Shown here one piece after another: positions 1 through 4,948 of a stretch of 20,168 nt of DNA. Position 1 is the first letter of the stretch. Each line of letters begins with the position of its first letter. The position numbers and the translations under genes were made by a program. Under the pieces are notes generated by a model that saw only the letters and a program-made list of their open reading frames with translations, was not told where the DNA came from and made no database searches. Source of the DNA: a virus; IMG/VR virus record IMGVR_UViG_3300032309_000864, positions 1 through 20,168 of that record; one strand, 5' to 3'.

Positions 1-38
1 TAAGTATATCGGTTCCTAATGTTGACCATTTTAGTCAT
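1..38 (-). CDS. Start of an unidentified gene, cut by the window edge
   Basis: Twelve codons are open from an ATG at 38 to the left edge (MTKMVNIRNRYT). The ATG lies one base past the TAA stop of the methyltransferase gene. It is preceded by GGAAC at SD-like distance, which itself lies inside the parS-like palindrome at 43-58. The close spacing matches the coupling seen throughout the window. Too little is visible to name a product. Confidence 0.4.
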   Translation of the reverse strand, partial: MTKMVNIRNRYT

Positions 39-39
39 A

Positions 40-624
40 TTATGTTCCACGTGGAACATTCACAAAGCGAAATGCAAGTTGCCAGTCCTCAATGTTGATA
101 GTGTGCCACACCAATTCGGGTATGTGCTTGTCTCTCCATGAGTCAGTTCTAGGGATTTCGTTAATAACATTCTCAACATTGGCAAAACCCATGTCATTGA
201 GTAGGGTTTCAACACGTTTTTCGTGTGCATTCCAGTGATGAGGTGCGTTATCCCACCATGGGGCATCACCAATGTCCTCTGGCTTCATGTGTTGGTGCTC
301 TAACACTGCTTCAACCAACCACCAAGGTAACTTACCTTCATGCCACATTTTGATGGTTTTGTACGCATCTGGGCACACAATGAGCATTGGAGCACCTGGT
401 TTAGCCACACGGGACATGTCACGAAGGAATGCTGGTACTTCAGCCCATGCAATATGCTCTAAAACGTGGCTCATGAGTACTGCATCAAAGGTATTTTCCT
501 CAAATGGGTACGGTTCACCTGGTTTTAGCAGTACATCTGGTCTAGTTTCTTCATTTTGCCATACGTCGGTGTTCACCCAACCATCGGCATAGTGCGTTCC
601 GCAGCCTGCGTTGAGTAATTTCAT
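40..624 (-). CDS. Class I SAM-dependent methyltransferase
   Basis: This 194-aa protein has the Rossmann-type methyltransferase signature. Motif I is LNAGCGT at about residues 4-10. An acidic ribose-binding residue (D20 in GWVNTD) follows strand 2, and SHVLEHI (52-58) lies in the motif typical of Methyltransf_11 enzymes, with a PGA-type turn (76-78) after it. The C-terminal half is rich in Trp and His (PWW, HHWN) and probably carries the substrate specificity, which I cannot predict; sugars, small molecules or DNA-linked groups are all possible. The ATG at 624 is preceded by TATACT six bases upstream (631-636), so the gene is probably read from a leaderless transcript. No SD is visible. The last codons run through the palindrome at 43-58. 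The fold is well supported; the substrate is unknown. Confidence 0.85.
   Translation of the reverse strand: MKLLNAGCGTHYADGWVNTDVWQNEETRPDVLLKPGEPYPFEENTFDAVLMSHVLEHIAWAEVPAFLRDMSRVAKPGAPMLIVCPDAYKTIKMWHEGKLPWWLVEAVLEHQHMKPEDIGDAPWWDNAPHHWNAHEKRVETLLNDMGFANVENVINEIPRTDSWRDKHIPELVWHTINIEDWQLAFRFVNVPRGT
43..58. promoter_or_regulatory. parS-like perfect palindrome
   Basis: TGTTCCACGTGGAACA is a perfect 16-bp palindrome (18 bp with flanks, 42-59). It differs by one base from the bacterial ParB site TGTTCCACGTGAAACA. It lies in the last codons of the methyltransferase gene and before the next start codon, so it may also serve as part of that gene's translation signal. Confidence 0.55.
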
Positions 625-636
625 ACAGTTAGTATA
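625..636 (-). promoter_or_regulatory. -10 box of a leaderless promoter for the methyltransferase gene
   Basis: TATACT at 631-636 (minus strand) lies six bases before the ATG at 624. Transcription would start at or next to the start codon. No TTGACA-like -35 is visible at 16-18 bp and no SD is present. The same arrangement occurs before the next gene upstream (1033-1038). Confidence 0.55.
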
Positions 637-642
637 GAAGGT

Positions 643-1026
643 TTATTCAGGGAACGCTTTTTTAAGTACACGGAATCCTTTAGAAGACACAACCTCCTGT
701 GCGTTTTTTGAAGCATATTTCATTGGTCGTACCCATGTGGAGTTGGTATCCTTGGTATCTATAGGGTGTACAACGTATACATTACCTGGAGTTTTGTTTC
801 CTTCTTCATCAGTACGGTGCGAAAAAGCGTATGCGTTAGCCCATGATGTTGTTGCATGAGCAACTTTCTTTGTTTTTGGCACAATCACGTCACCTTCAGA
901 AAGTTCATGTGGGGAACCATGATATAACTCAGTTATTTGTATTTTGCTGTTGTTTTCATGTAACAAAACAAATGGGTCAAACTGTACGCCTAGTTTTCTA
1001 AGTGCTGGTTTTTTTGGTGTAACCAT
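643..1026 (-). CDS. Arr-like (rifampin-type) ADP-ribosyltransferase
   Basis: This 127-aa protein resembles the Arr family of mono-ADP-ribosyltransferases, which move ADP-ribose from NAD+ to rifamycins or other acceptors. The order of motifs matches. YHGSP (35-39) corresponds to the NAD-binding YHGT of Arr. GDVIVP (45-50) matches GDLITP. VAHATTSWANAYAF (55-68) matches the strand-helix with the family's Tyr/Trp region. GNVYVVHPID (81-90) matches GRIYIVEPTG, and a KYASKNAQ...FRVL segment (103-121) matches the terminal SYRS...LRV block. The N-terminus has about 30 extra residues. The start at 1026 has TATACT six bases upstream (1033-1038), suggesting leaderless translation. A phage copy could modify a host protein or an antibiotic. 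The resemblance is from memory of the family, so the target is open. Confidence 0.6.
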   Translation of the reverse strand: MVTPKKPALRKLGVQFDPFVLLHENNSKIQITELYHGSPHELSEGDVIVPKTKKVAHATTSWANAYAFSHRTDEEGNKTPGNVYVVHPIDTKDTNSTWVRPMKYASKNAQEVVSSKGFRVLKKAFPE

Positions 1027-1038
1027 TTATTCAGTATA
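1027..1038 (-). promoter_or_regulatory. -10 box of a leaderless promoter for the Arr-like gene
   Basis: TATACT at 1033-1038 (minus strand) is six bases before the ATG at 1026, with no SD between them. A second, degenerate copy of the surrounding motif (AATAGCCCTATTCTAAAT) lies about 40 bp further upstream, near 1067-1084. No clear -35 is visible. Confidence 0.55.
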
Positions 1039-1134
1039 GGGCTATTTGGGCAGTTGGGCAGGGTAGCCGAATTTAGAATAGGGCTATTGGGGGGGTTGGT
1101 GACCATTGGCTGGTATGCCCTACCCCCCTACCAT

Positions 1135-1148
1135 GTGACAAGCGCCAC
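1135..1148. promoter_or_regulatory. Isolated operator dyad without a -35 box
   Basis: GTGACAAGCGCCAC matches the 14-bp dyad that abuts the -35 box in the twelve promoter modules (two 5-bp halves separated by 4 bp). No TTGACC or -10 box follows it in either direction, so it may be a distant binding site for the same regulator. Confidence 0.5.
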
Positions 1149-1184
1149 TAAAGGGTGGGGGGGCTACCCACCTACCCCATAAGT

Positions 1185-1220
1185 GCTGGTGTCAAGTGAC
1201 ATCTATCACTTGACACCAGC
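1185..1220. repeat. Perfect 15-bp inverted repeat with two outward-facing -35-like boxes
   Basis: Arms 1185-1199 and 1206-1220 are perfectly complementary around a 6-base loop. Each arm reads outward as CACTTGACACCAGC, nearly identical to the -35 segment CACTTGACCCCAGC of the promoter modules, and the centre forms one operator (GTGAC-ATCT-ATCAC). No -10 hexamer is visible 18 bp beyond either box. It lies just after the stop at 1239, so it could also act as an RNA hairpin at the 3' end of that transcript. No T tract follows, which argues against a standard intrinsic terminator. Confidence 0.75.
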
Positions 1221-1238
1221 GGTTGGTTGGGGGGACTG

Positions 1239-1655
1239 TTAGAGCGACTGGGTGACTGTCTCGCTCTGTGCCTGTGCCTGTGCTTGCTTCGCCTGTTGCT
1301 CGGTGATGTACTCGTTCACTGCAATTCCACGCTCACGCTTTACACGAGCCTTGCCTGCCTTGCTGGTGAATACCCACTCCAAGAGAGCGTCAGCGAGGCT
1401 CTGTGCGTCTGCTGTGTCCAGTTCCAACTGGTCAATGCGTGAGCCTAAGTCGCTCTCGCCCAACGCTTCCTCTACTGCTTCCTCTACTGCACGAGCGAAC
1501 TCGTAACTCTCTACGGCTTCACGAGCGATGTCGCTGTGGTCAATGTTGTCAGTGACTTCCTGTACGATGTCGCTGATGTCCATGTCTGACTTGACCGCTT
1601 CCACGATGTCGTCAATGTCCAACTCCCCTGTGAGGGAGATGTGTACCTGTGCCAT
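1239..1655 (-). CDS. Hypothetical protein with acidic repeats and Gln/Ala-rich tail
   Basis: I do not recognise this 138-aa protein. It starts MAQVHISLTGELDIDDI and then carries short acidic Asp-Ile repeats (DIDDIVEAV, DISDIVQEV, DHSDIAREAV), about every 16-17 residues, which suggests a tandem helical hairpin. A basic stretch follows near KARVKRERG and the tail is a Q/A-rich probable coiled coil. The frame stays open upstream to 1718, but that GTG overlaps the -10 box of the promoter at 1717-1722 and so cannot be used. The ATG at 1655 follows AGGGG at five bases and is chosen. It is the only gene of its unit. Confidence 0.7.
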   Translation of the reverse strand: MAQVHISLTGELDIDDIVEAVKSDMDISDIVQEVTDNIDHSDIAREAVESYEFARAVEEAVEEALGESDLGSRIDQLELDTADAQSLADALLEWVFTSKAGKARVKRERGIAVNEYITEQQAKQAQAQAQSETVTQSL

Positions 1656-1716
1656 TGTTACCCCTAACCTTCTGCCTTTCGGCTGTCCTGCGAAACCCTG
1701 TTGCCTCGCACACTCC

Positions 1717-1760
1717 ACAATAGCCTCTGCGCCACCTTTGGGTCAAGTGTCATTTGTCAC
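1717..1760 (-). promoter_or_regulatory. Promoter-operator module 1 (leadered type)
   Basis: -35 TTGACC at 1741-1746, 18-bp spacer, -10 TATTGT at 1717-1722. The dyad at 1747-1760 reads GTGAC-AAAT-GACAC on the minus strand. The expected transcript starts near 1710, giving a leader of about 55 nt before the ATG at 1655. The leader contains a small GCC-GAAA-GGC hairpin. Confidence 0.75.
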
Positions 1761-1763
1761 ATA

Positions 1764-1779
1764 TGTTCCATGTGGAACA
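1764..1779. promoter_or_regulatory. parS-like near-palindrome, second copy
   Basis: TGTTCCATGTGGAACA differs from the perfect copy at 43-58 in one central base (T for C). It lies 4 bp upstream of the operator of module 1, outside any gene. Its core is close to the bacterial ParB site TGTTNCACGTGAAACA. Confidence 0.5.
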
Positions 1780-1780
1780 T

Positions 1781-1904
1781 TTGTGCCCGATGTCACACTC
1801 CCCTACATTTGGGGCTATGTGGCAAGCGTCACACTTGTTTGGGGGATAGGGGTAGGGGTCTGCCTACCTGCTACCCTCGCCACCATTGTTACCTCGTCAC
1901 CTGC
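1781..1904. other. Intergenic region with an isolated operator and a very short possible ORF
   Basis: The region holds the operator at 1819-1832 and G-rich plus-strand tracts similar to those at 1039-1238. On the minus strand an ATG preceded by GAGGTAACA opens 23 codons before a TAG. This start context resembles that of the gene at 1655 (GGGGTAACAATGG), so it may be a decayed copy. I do not call it as a gene. Confidence 0.45.
1819..1832. promoter_or_regulatory. Isolated operator dyad without a promoter
   Basis: GTGGCAAGCGTCAC fits the 14-bp dyad of the promoter modules, with one half changed to GTGGC as in modules 7 and 8. It has no TTGACC -35 box attached on either side. Confidence 0.45.
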
Positions 1905-2291
1905 TCACCTGTCCCCATGCAGTACGGACTGCGCCATGTCCAGCATGCGCTCTGTGAACGCCTGCATGTATGCGCTCTCGTATGCGTCCAGCGTCCACTC
2001 GTCCCATGTGCCCATACCTAACTCGCTTAGGCTCTCGCCTGCCCACTCTCCAGATAGAGGCGCTGGTAGTTCCCAGACATCGCCTAGCGTGCCTGTCTCG
2101 TAAGCGTCTAGCCACTCCTTAGCGCTTGCTGGGTGCGTCACCTCGTCCCGATACATCTCTGCACGCTCTAGTCCGTCCTGCTCGCCTCGTGCGCGTGCGT
2201 GCGCTTGCGTGTGGTCGTGCGTGGTCGTGGTCGCCTGCGTGGTCGTGTGGTCGCTCGCCTGCGTGGTCGTGGTCATGTCCTCTAGTCCCAT
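1905..2291 (-). CDS. Hypothetical phage protein with Thr/His-rich N-terminus
   Basis: This 128-aa protein has a low-complexity N-terminus (Thr, His, Asp, Gln, Ala to about residue 36), encoded by a tract in which the octamer ACGACCAC recurs. The rest is ordered and acidic, with PLSGEWAGESLSEL and a TLDAYESAYMQAF segment. I associate the SGEWAGES motif with conserved actinophage proteins of unknown role. The ATG at 2291 has AGGA at eight bases and overlaps the stop of the upstream gene by 10 bp. A second ATG at 2276 (GAGG two bases before) is possible. It is the last recognised gene of the unit starting at module 2. Confidence 0.7.
   Translation of the reverse strand: MGLEDMTTTTQASDHTTTQATTTTHDHTQAHARARGEQDGLERAEMYRDEVTHPASAKEWLDAYETGTLGDVWELPAPLSGEWAGESLSELGMGTWDEWTLDAYESAYMQAFTERMLDMAQSVLHGDR
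2211..2270 (+). repeat. Cluster of four GTGGTCGT octamers
   Basis: GTGGTCGT occurs at 2211, 2221, 2239 and 2263 on the plus strand, with near copies between them. It is the densest cluster of an octamer seen 15 times in the window, always on the plus strand. Here it encodes the Thr/His/Asp-rich N-terminus of the gene at 1905-2291. Confidence 0.7.
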
Positions 2292-2584
2292 GTGATTAGT
2301 CCTGTGGTTGGGTCTGTGTAGGTCGGCGCTTCCTGTGTGCCCTCGTCCCGTGTGGTGCGTGCTTTCAAGTTCCTCACCTGTACTAGTTGCGCCAGCACGA
2401 TGTCTACGAGCGTCCTAATGGTCTCGCTTGCGTCCCTGTAGTCCTGCGCTGTGTACTCCAAGCCTGCCTCATGCTGTGCTTCGCCTACACTCTCTAGGTA
2501 CTGGGCAAACTTCCCTACAGCGAGCAAGTCGTCCAACTTCTCCTTGTTCACCTCGTACCATGTCTCTATGGTGTCAGCGCTCAT
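2282..2584 (-). CDS. Hypothetical helical protein
   Basis: A 100-aa protein starting MSADTIETWYEVNKEKLDDL. It appears mostly helical and acidic in its first two thirds, with a hydrophobic helix (TIRTLVDIVLAQLVQVRNL) that looks amphipathic rather than transmembrane. The C-terminus is polar (EAPTYTDPTTGLITWD). I do not recognise the family. The frame is open further upstream, but the ATG at 2584 has a strong SD (AGGGGG, six bases) and forms an ATGA overlap with the stop of the preceding gene, so it is chosen. It overlaps the next gene by 10 bp. Confidence 0.75.
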   Translation of the reverse strand: MSADTIETWYEVNKEKLDDLLAVGKFAQYLESVGEAQHEAGLEYTAQDYRDASETIRTLVDIVLAQLVQVRNLKARTTRDEGTQEAPTYTDPTTGLITWD

Positions 2585-2751
2585 GCTTTGCCCCCTGTTG
2601 CTTGTGCGTGTGCCTTGCGTGTGCATGCGCCACAGGGTAGCCCTGTGAAGTAGCCCAATGGGTCGTTGTGCCCACACTTGGCGCTCATCTTGTCTACCAA
2701 CTCGTCCAATGTCAGACTGTTGTAGTAGTCGGCTTGCTCTTTGGTGAATAT
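2581..2751 (-). CDS. Small Cys/His-rich protein, probable ATA start
   Basis: The protein ends with CGHNDPLGYFTGLPCGAC, a C-x-H...C-x2-C pattern that suggests a small zinc-binding knuckle. It is 56 aa if it starts at the ATA codon at 2751. The only upstream in-frame start, a GTG at 2784, overlaps the -10 box of module 2 (2783-2788) and lies before the expected transcription start near 2776, so it is excluded. The leader ends in ACAAAGGAG followed by six bases and then ATA. This is the spacing used for ATG in the sister leaders at 5840, 10433 and 12331. The fallback is the ATG of residue 22 (KM), which has no SD. First gene of its unit, with ATGA overlap to the next. Confidence 0.6.
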   Translation of the reverse strand: MFTKEQADYYNSLTLDELVDKMSAKCGHNDPLGYFTGLPCGACTRKAHAQATGGKA

Positions 2752-2782
2752 GGCTCTCTCCTTTGTTAGTTGCTCTGCGTAC

Positions 2783-2826
2783 ACATTAGTACAATTCTTG
2801 TGCTGGGGTCAAGAGGCGTATGTCAC
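2783..2826 (-). promoter_or_regulatory. Promoter-operator module 2 (leadered type)
   Basis: -35 TTGACC at 2807-2812, 18-bp spacer, -10 TAATGT at 2783-2788, dyad at 2813-2826 (GTGAC-ATAC-GCCTC on the minus strand). The leader, beginning near 2776, contains AACTAACAAAGGAG. The TGA stop of the ArdA-like gene (2823-2825) lies in the dyad. Confidence 0.8.
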
Positions 2827-3161
2827 ACGCCCCTGAATAGGTAATTGCCCAACTCGTAGATGTCGCCACTTGCCTCTAGGTCACGCTGGTAGGCGCTGTA
2901 GTCAATGTAGCGCTCTAGGTCTCGTGGCACATCAAATGCCATATGGAACGCTTCCTCTGCAAACTCTGCAAGCGTGCCCTCTCCAATGTAAGCCTCATAG
3001 AACTCGTCTACCAAGTTCTCACACTTCTCCAGCGTGTCAGCGTGGCAGTTCTCGCAATACAGCGCAAACGCTTCTGCTTCGGGCATGGCTTGTGCCTCTG
3101 CTACTTGCTCGGCTGGTGTTGCTTCCATTTCTTGTAGGAACTCTGTGCGTGTTGTTGTCAT
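2823..3161 (-). CDS. ArdA-like antirestriction protein
   Basis: A very acidic 112-aa protein. Its C-terminal half resembles the C-terminal part of ArdA, a DNA-mimic inhibitor of type I restriction enzymes. FYEAYIGEGTLAEFAEE (54-70) matches the family's EAY-GEY...FAEEL block. YIDYSAYQRDLE (85-96) matches its YIDWEAYARDL block, and NYLFR near the end matches the usual VFR. Full ArdA is around 165 aa, so this would be a short form lacking the first domain. C36 and C39 are unusual. The ATG at 3161 lies seven bases after the -10 of module 3 and is probably leaderless; the TTG further upstream overlaps the -10. The stop overlaps the operator of module 2. Assignment rests on motif similarity only. 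Confidence 0.6.
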   Translation of the reverse strand: MTTTRTEFLQEMEATPAEQVAEAQAMPEAEAFALYCENCHADTLEKCENLVDEFYEAYIGEGTLAEFAEEAFHMAFDVPRDLERYIDYSAYQRDLEASGDIYELGNYLFRGV

Positions 3162-3168
3162 GGCTTCC

Positions 3169-3212
3169 AATTTAGTCTGCGTGAGAGGCTGGGGTCAAGT
3201 GACACTTGTCAT
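3169..3212 (-). promoter_or_regulatory. Promoter-operator module 3 (leaderless type)
   Basis: -35 TTGACC at 3193-3198, 18-bp spacer, -10 TAAATT at 3169-3174, dyad at 3199-3212 (ATGAC-AAGT-GTCAC). The ATG at 3161 is seven bases after the -10. From the -10 to the start codon it is identical to module 4 over about 22 bp. Confidence 0.8.
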
Positions 3213-3523
3213 GCCTCGTCACAGGCGAGCAAGCCTTCCAGCCAACGGTACACCTCTTGGGGGCGTGCCTCTGCGTACTCTTTCAGAGCGTCTGCGATAT
3301 AGCACAATTCCAAGTAGCCCAGTACTGGCAACTTATCCAGTATCGGCTCGCCTATGGTGTCCATGCCTACCCCAATGAGGTCTAGGTAGACATTGAACGG
3401 GTTGGAGTAACTGTCATAGTTCGTACCCCAGCGATAGAGCGCTACGGTCTCCTGCACATAGTCGGGGGCTTGGTCTAGGTAGTCCCACACATTTACGGTT
3501 TCGGTTTCGGTTTCGTTTGTCAT
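3209..3523 (-). CDS. Hypothetical small helical protein
   Basis: A 104-aa acidic protein starting MTNETETETVNVWDYL. A short Glu/Thr repeat is followed by a probably all-helical body (LYRWGTNYDSYSNPF, YLELCYIADALKEYAEARPQEVYRWLEGLLACDEA). I do not recognise it. The ATG at 3523 lies seven bases after the -10 box of module 4 with no room for an SD, so translation is probably leaderless. The frame extends to a TTG inside the -10 box, which is rejected. It is the only gene of its unit and its TGA stop falls in the operator of module 3. Confidence 0.75.
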   Translation of the reverse strand: MTNETETETVNVWDYLDQAPDYVQETVALYRWGTNYDSYSNPFNVYLDLIGVGMDTIGEPILDKLPVLGYLELCYIADALKEYAEARPQEVYRWLEGLLACDEA

Positions 3524-3530
3524 GGCTTCC

Positions 3531-3574
3531 AATTTAGTCGCTCGGTAGGGCTGGGGTCAAGAGACACTAGTCAC
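3531..3574 (-). promoter_or_regulatory. Promoter-operator module 4 (leaderless type)
   Basis: -35 TTGACC at 3555-3560, 18-bp spacer, -10 TAAATT at 3531-3536, dyad at 3561-3574 (GTGAC-TAGT-GTCTC). The ATG at 3523 is seven bases after the -10. The TAG stop of the next upstream gene (3567-3569) is inside the dyad. Confidence 0.8.
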
Positions 3575-4025
3575 ACACAGGTGCGTAGGTCACAGTCATG
3601 CGTCCACCTGTAGGTGCGTCATGGTGCGAGAGTACGCACTCCAGCGTGCGTGTGGTCGCCTGTGTGGTTGCGTCTGTGGTCGTGCTAAGTGTCCAACTCA
3701 TGTTGTACTCGCTGTTTGGTGTAATGGCACGCAGTAGTTCCTCTGCTGTGCGTGCTACGGTCACACCTGTCACGCCACCTGTCCATGTAGGGTAGTCAGT
3801 AACTAGCCACTCATCGGTAGGGTTGTCGTCTACCCAGTCCTGCATGCAGTTTGTCCAGTCCTCTAGTTGCTCGTCCCAGCAATAGCCGTAGCACTCGTAG
3901 TTGTTGTCCTGCTCTTGCTCCAGTTGGTTACAATTACAGGCATTGGTCATAAAGCCCGTAAGTGCTAGGCGCTCGCCTGTAAGCGTGCGTGCGTATGTGT
4001 GGTCGTTTGTGCGTGTGGTTGTCAT
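3567..4025 (-). CDS. Hypothetical Thr/Trp-rich protein
   Basis: A 152-aa protein that I do not recognise. After a Thr-rich start it has a Cys-containing acidic segment (NACNCNQLEQEQ...CYGYCWDEQLEDWTNCMQDW), then beta-like Thr-rich sequence. The five Cys residues in the first third (two pairs plus one) could bind metal or form disulfides. The ATG at 4025 overlaps the preceding stop as ATGA and has GAGGAG eight bases upstream. A longer upstream reading to 4337 covers two other genes and is rejected. It is the third gene of the unit driven by module 5, and its stop codon lies in the operator of module 4. Confidence 0.7.
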   Translation of the reverse strand: MTTTRTNDHTYARTLTGERLALTGFMTNACNCNQLEQEQDNNYECYGYCWDEQLEDWTNCMQDWVDDNPTDEWLVTDYPTWTGGVTGVTVARTAEELLRAITPNSEYNMSWTLSTTTDATTQATTRTLECVLSHHDAPTGGRMTVTYAPVCD

Positions 4026-4285
4026 TGTGCTATCTCCTCGTGTGTCTTGTGTGGTAGTCCCATGTAGTCCTGCTTTGCAAAGATAAGTGCGTAGGTCAAG
4101 CGATACATTTCGCAAAGTGTGTCGTACACTCCTCGTACATATGGGTCGCTTGGCTCTCCGTCCATCAAGTTTGTATTTTGTGCCTCGTACATAAGGTTTT
4201 TTAGGTGTCCATGCAAGATGTCCATGATGTCCACGCCTTGCGCCAGTAGTTTGGTGGTGTTTGGTGGTGGTGTCATTGTGGTCAT
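4022..4285 (-). CDS. Hypothetical small helical protein
   Basis: An 87-aa protein starting MTTMTPPPNTTKLLAQG. The body looks helical (MDILHGHLKNLMYEAQ, GVYDTLCEMYRLTYALIFAKQDYM). No family recognised. It overlaps the previous and next genes by 4 bp each (ATGA), so it is the middle member of a tightly coupled three-gene unit. A second ATG at 4276 is possible. Confidence 0.7.
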   Translation of the reverse strand: MTTMTPPPNTTKLLAQGVDIMDILHGHLKNLMYEAQNTNLMDGEPSDPYVRGVYDTLCEMYRLTYALIFAKQDYMGLPHKTHEEIAQ

Positions 4286-4422
4286 TGTGGGCAGTCCTCG
4301 TAGGTCTTGTCTCCGTCCTCACATGCACACCAGCCAAAGATTTCTACCTGTGTGGTGTGTGTGAGGTCTGCCATTTCACTCCAACTGTATGACAGTTGGC
4401 TTGGGTCTGTTGTTTTGTCCAT
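4282..4422 (-). CDS. 46-aa mini-protein at a leaderless start
   Basis: Reading from ATG 4422 gives 46 residues beginning MDKTTDPSQLSYSWSEMADL and ending with a Cys cluster (GWCACEDGDKTYEDC). The ATG is exactly seven bases after the -10 box of module 5, the same distance as in four other leaderless genes, and the TGA overlaps the next ATG. These two constraints support a real gene despite its length. The three Cys residues may bind a metal. Function unknown. Confidence 0.7.
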   Translation of the reverse strand: MDKTTDPSQLSYSWSEMADLTHTTQVEIFGWCACEDGDKTYEDCPQ

Positions 4423-4429
4423 GCCGTCT

Positions 4430-4473
4430 AATTTAGTACAAACTACATGCTGGGGTCAAGAGACAGTCGTCAC
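4430..4473 (-). promoter_or_regulatory. Promoter-operator module 5 (leaderless type)
   Basis: -35 TTGACC at 4454-4459, 18-bp spacer, -10 TAAATT at 4430-4435, dyad at 4460-4473 (GTGAC-GACT-GTCTC). The -35 box contains the TGA stop (4456-4458) of the gene upstream. Confidence 0.8.
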
Positions 4474-4857
4474 AGCGTCCCACTCGTGGCGTGTGTACGC
4501 CATGAAGTGTGCGTCTGCTAGGTCGTGGCTCACAGCGTCAAGATGTTCGCCAGTCTTTGCGTCATACAGGTCAAACCATGAGTTATTTACCCAGTCAATG
4601 CGTCCCTCGTCAAACAGGTCTGCTAGTTTCTTGTCTGTGTCAATGCCAGCCTCAATAAGGTCGCTGGTGTATCGCCACACACTCGTCTTTGGTTGTCCAG
4701 TATTCATGGCTTCGGCGCTGTCCCATACATGGATACGCATTTCACCATCGCAATAAATATCTGTGCTGTATGTGCCAGTATTTACTGTCATTACATGCGT
4801 GCTGTATCCATGCGTGTGGAACGCTGGGTCTTGCTGGGTTACTGTTGTGATGTCCAT
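4456..4857 (-). CDS. Hypothetical protein
   Basis: A 133-aa protein starting MDITTVTQQDPAFHTHGYS. It looks mixed alpha/beta, with many Thr, Asp and aromatic residues and an NSWFDLYDAKTGEHLDAVSH stretch near residues 91-110 that resembles beta-hairpin domains seen in small phage proteins. I cannot assign a family. The ATG is seven bases after the -10 of module 6 and is probably leaderless. It stands alone in its unit, and its TGA stop is formed by the -35 box of module 5. Confidence 0.75.
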   Translation of the reverse strand: MDITTVTQQDPAFHTHGYSTHVMTVNTGTYSTDIYCDGEMRIHVWDSAEAMNTGQPKTSVWRYTSDLIEAGIDTDKKLADLFDEGRIDWVNNSWFDLYDAKTGEHLDAVSHDLADAHFMAYTRHEWDAVTTVS

Positions 4858-4864
4858 GAGTTCA

Positions 4865-4908
4865 AGATTAGTACTTTCGTAAAGTTCGGGTCAAGCGACA
4901 TGCGTCAC
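4865..4908 (-). promoter_or_regulatory. Promoter-operator module 6 (leaderless type)
   Basis: -35 TTGACC at 4889-4894, 18-bp spacer, -10 TAATCT at 4865-4870, dyad at 4895-4908 (GTGAC-GCAT-GTCGC). The ATG at 4857 is seven bases after the -10. The sequence after the -35 is CGAAC rather than the usual CCAGC, as in modules 9 and 12. Confidence 0.8.
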
Positions 4909-4948
4909 ATGCCTCGTGTGCATGCGTGTGGTCGTGCGTGCGTGGTCG

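Larger units (their letters stand above)
1039..1238. other. Operator-rich intergenic region without a gene
   Basis: About 200 bp without a credible gene. It is rich in G tracts on the plus strand and contains a degenerate duplication of the AATAGCCCTAT -10 region, one isolated operator (1135-1148) and a perfect inverted repeat (1185-1220). It lies between the end of the last TTGACC-type transcription unit and the two genes with TATACT promoters, so it is a boundary between two regulatory classes. Confidence 0.6.

Noticed and set aside
272-592. Plus-strand open frames here and throughout the window
   Set aside because: They lie opposite strong minus-strand genes, lack SD or promoter signals, and encode Cys/Ser/His-rich sequence typical of antisense shadow reading.
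1185-1220. Rho-independent terminator at the inverted repeat
   Set aside because: The stem is perfect, but no T tract follows on either strand, and its sequence matches the -35/operator parts of the promoter modules better.
1834-1880. A 23-codon ORF with a good SD on the minus strand
   Set aside because: It is very short, in a G-rich repetitive stretch, and lacks any supporting overlap or conserved motif.
3567-4337. Long 256-aa reading of the frame ending at 3567
   Set aside because: It would cover the 87-aa and 46-aa genes. ATG 4025 has an SD and an ATGA overlap, and the upstream part is basic and low in complexity.
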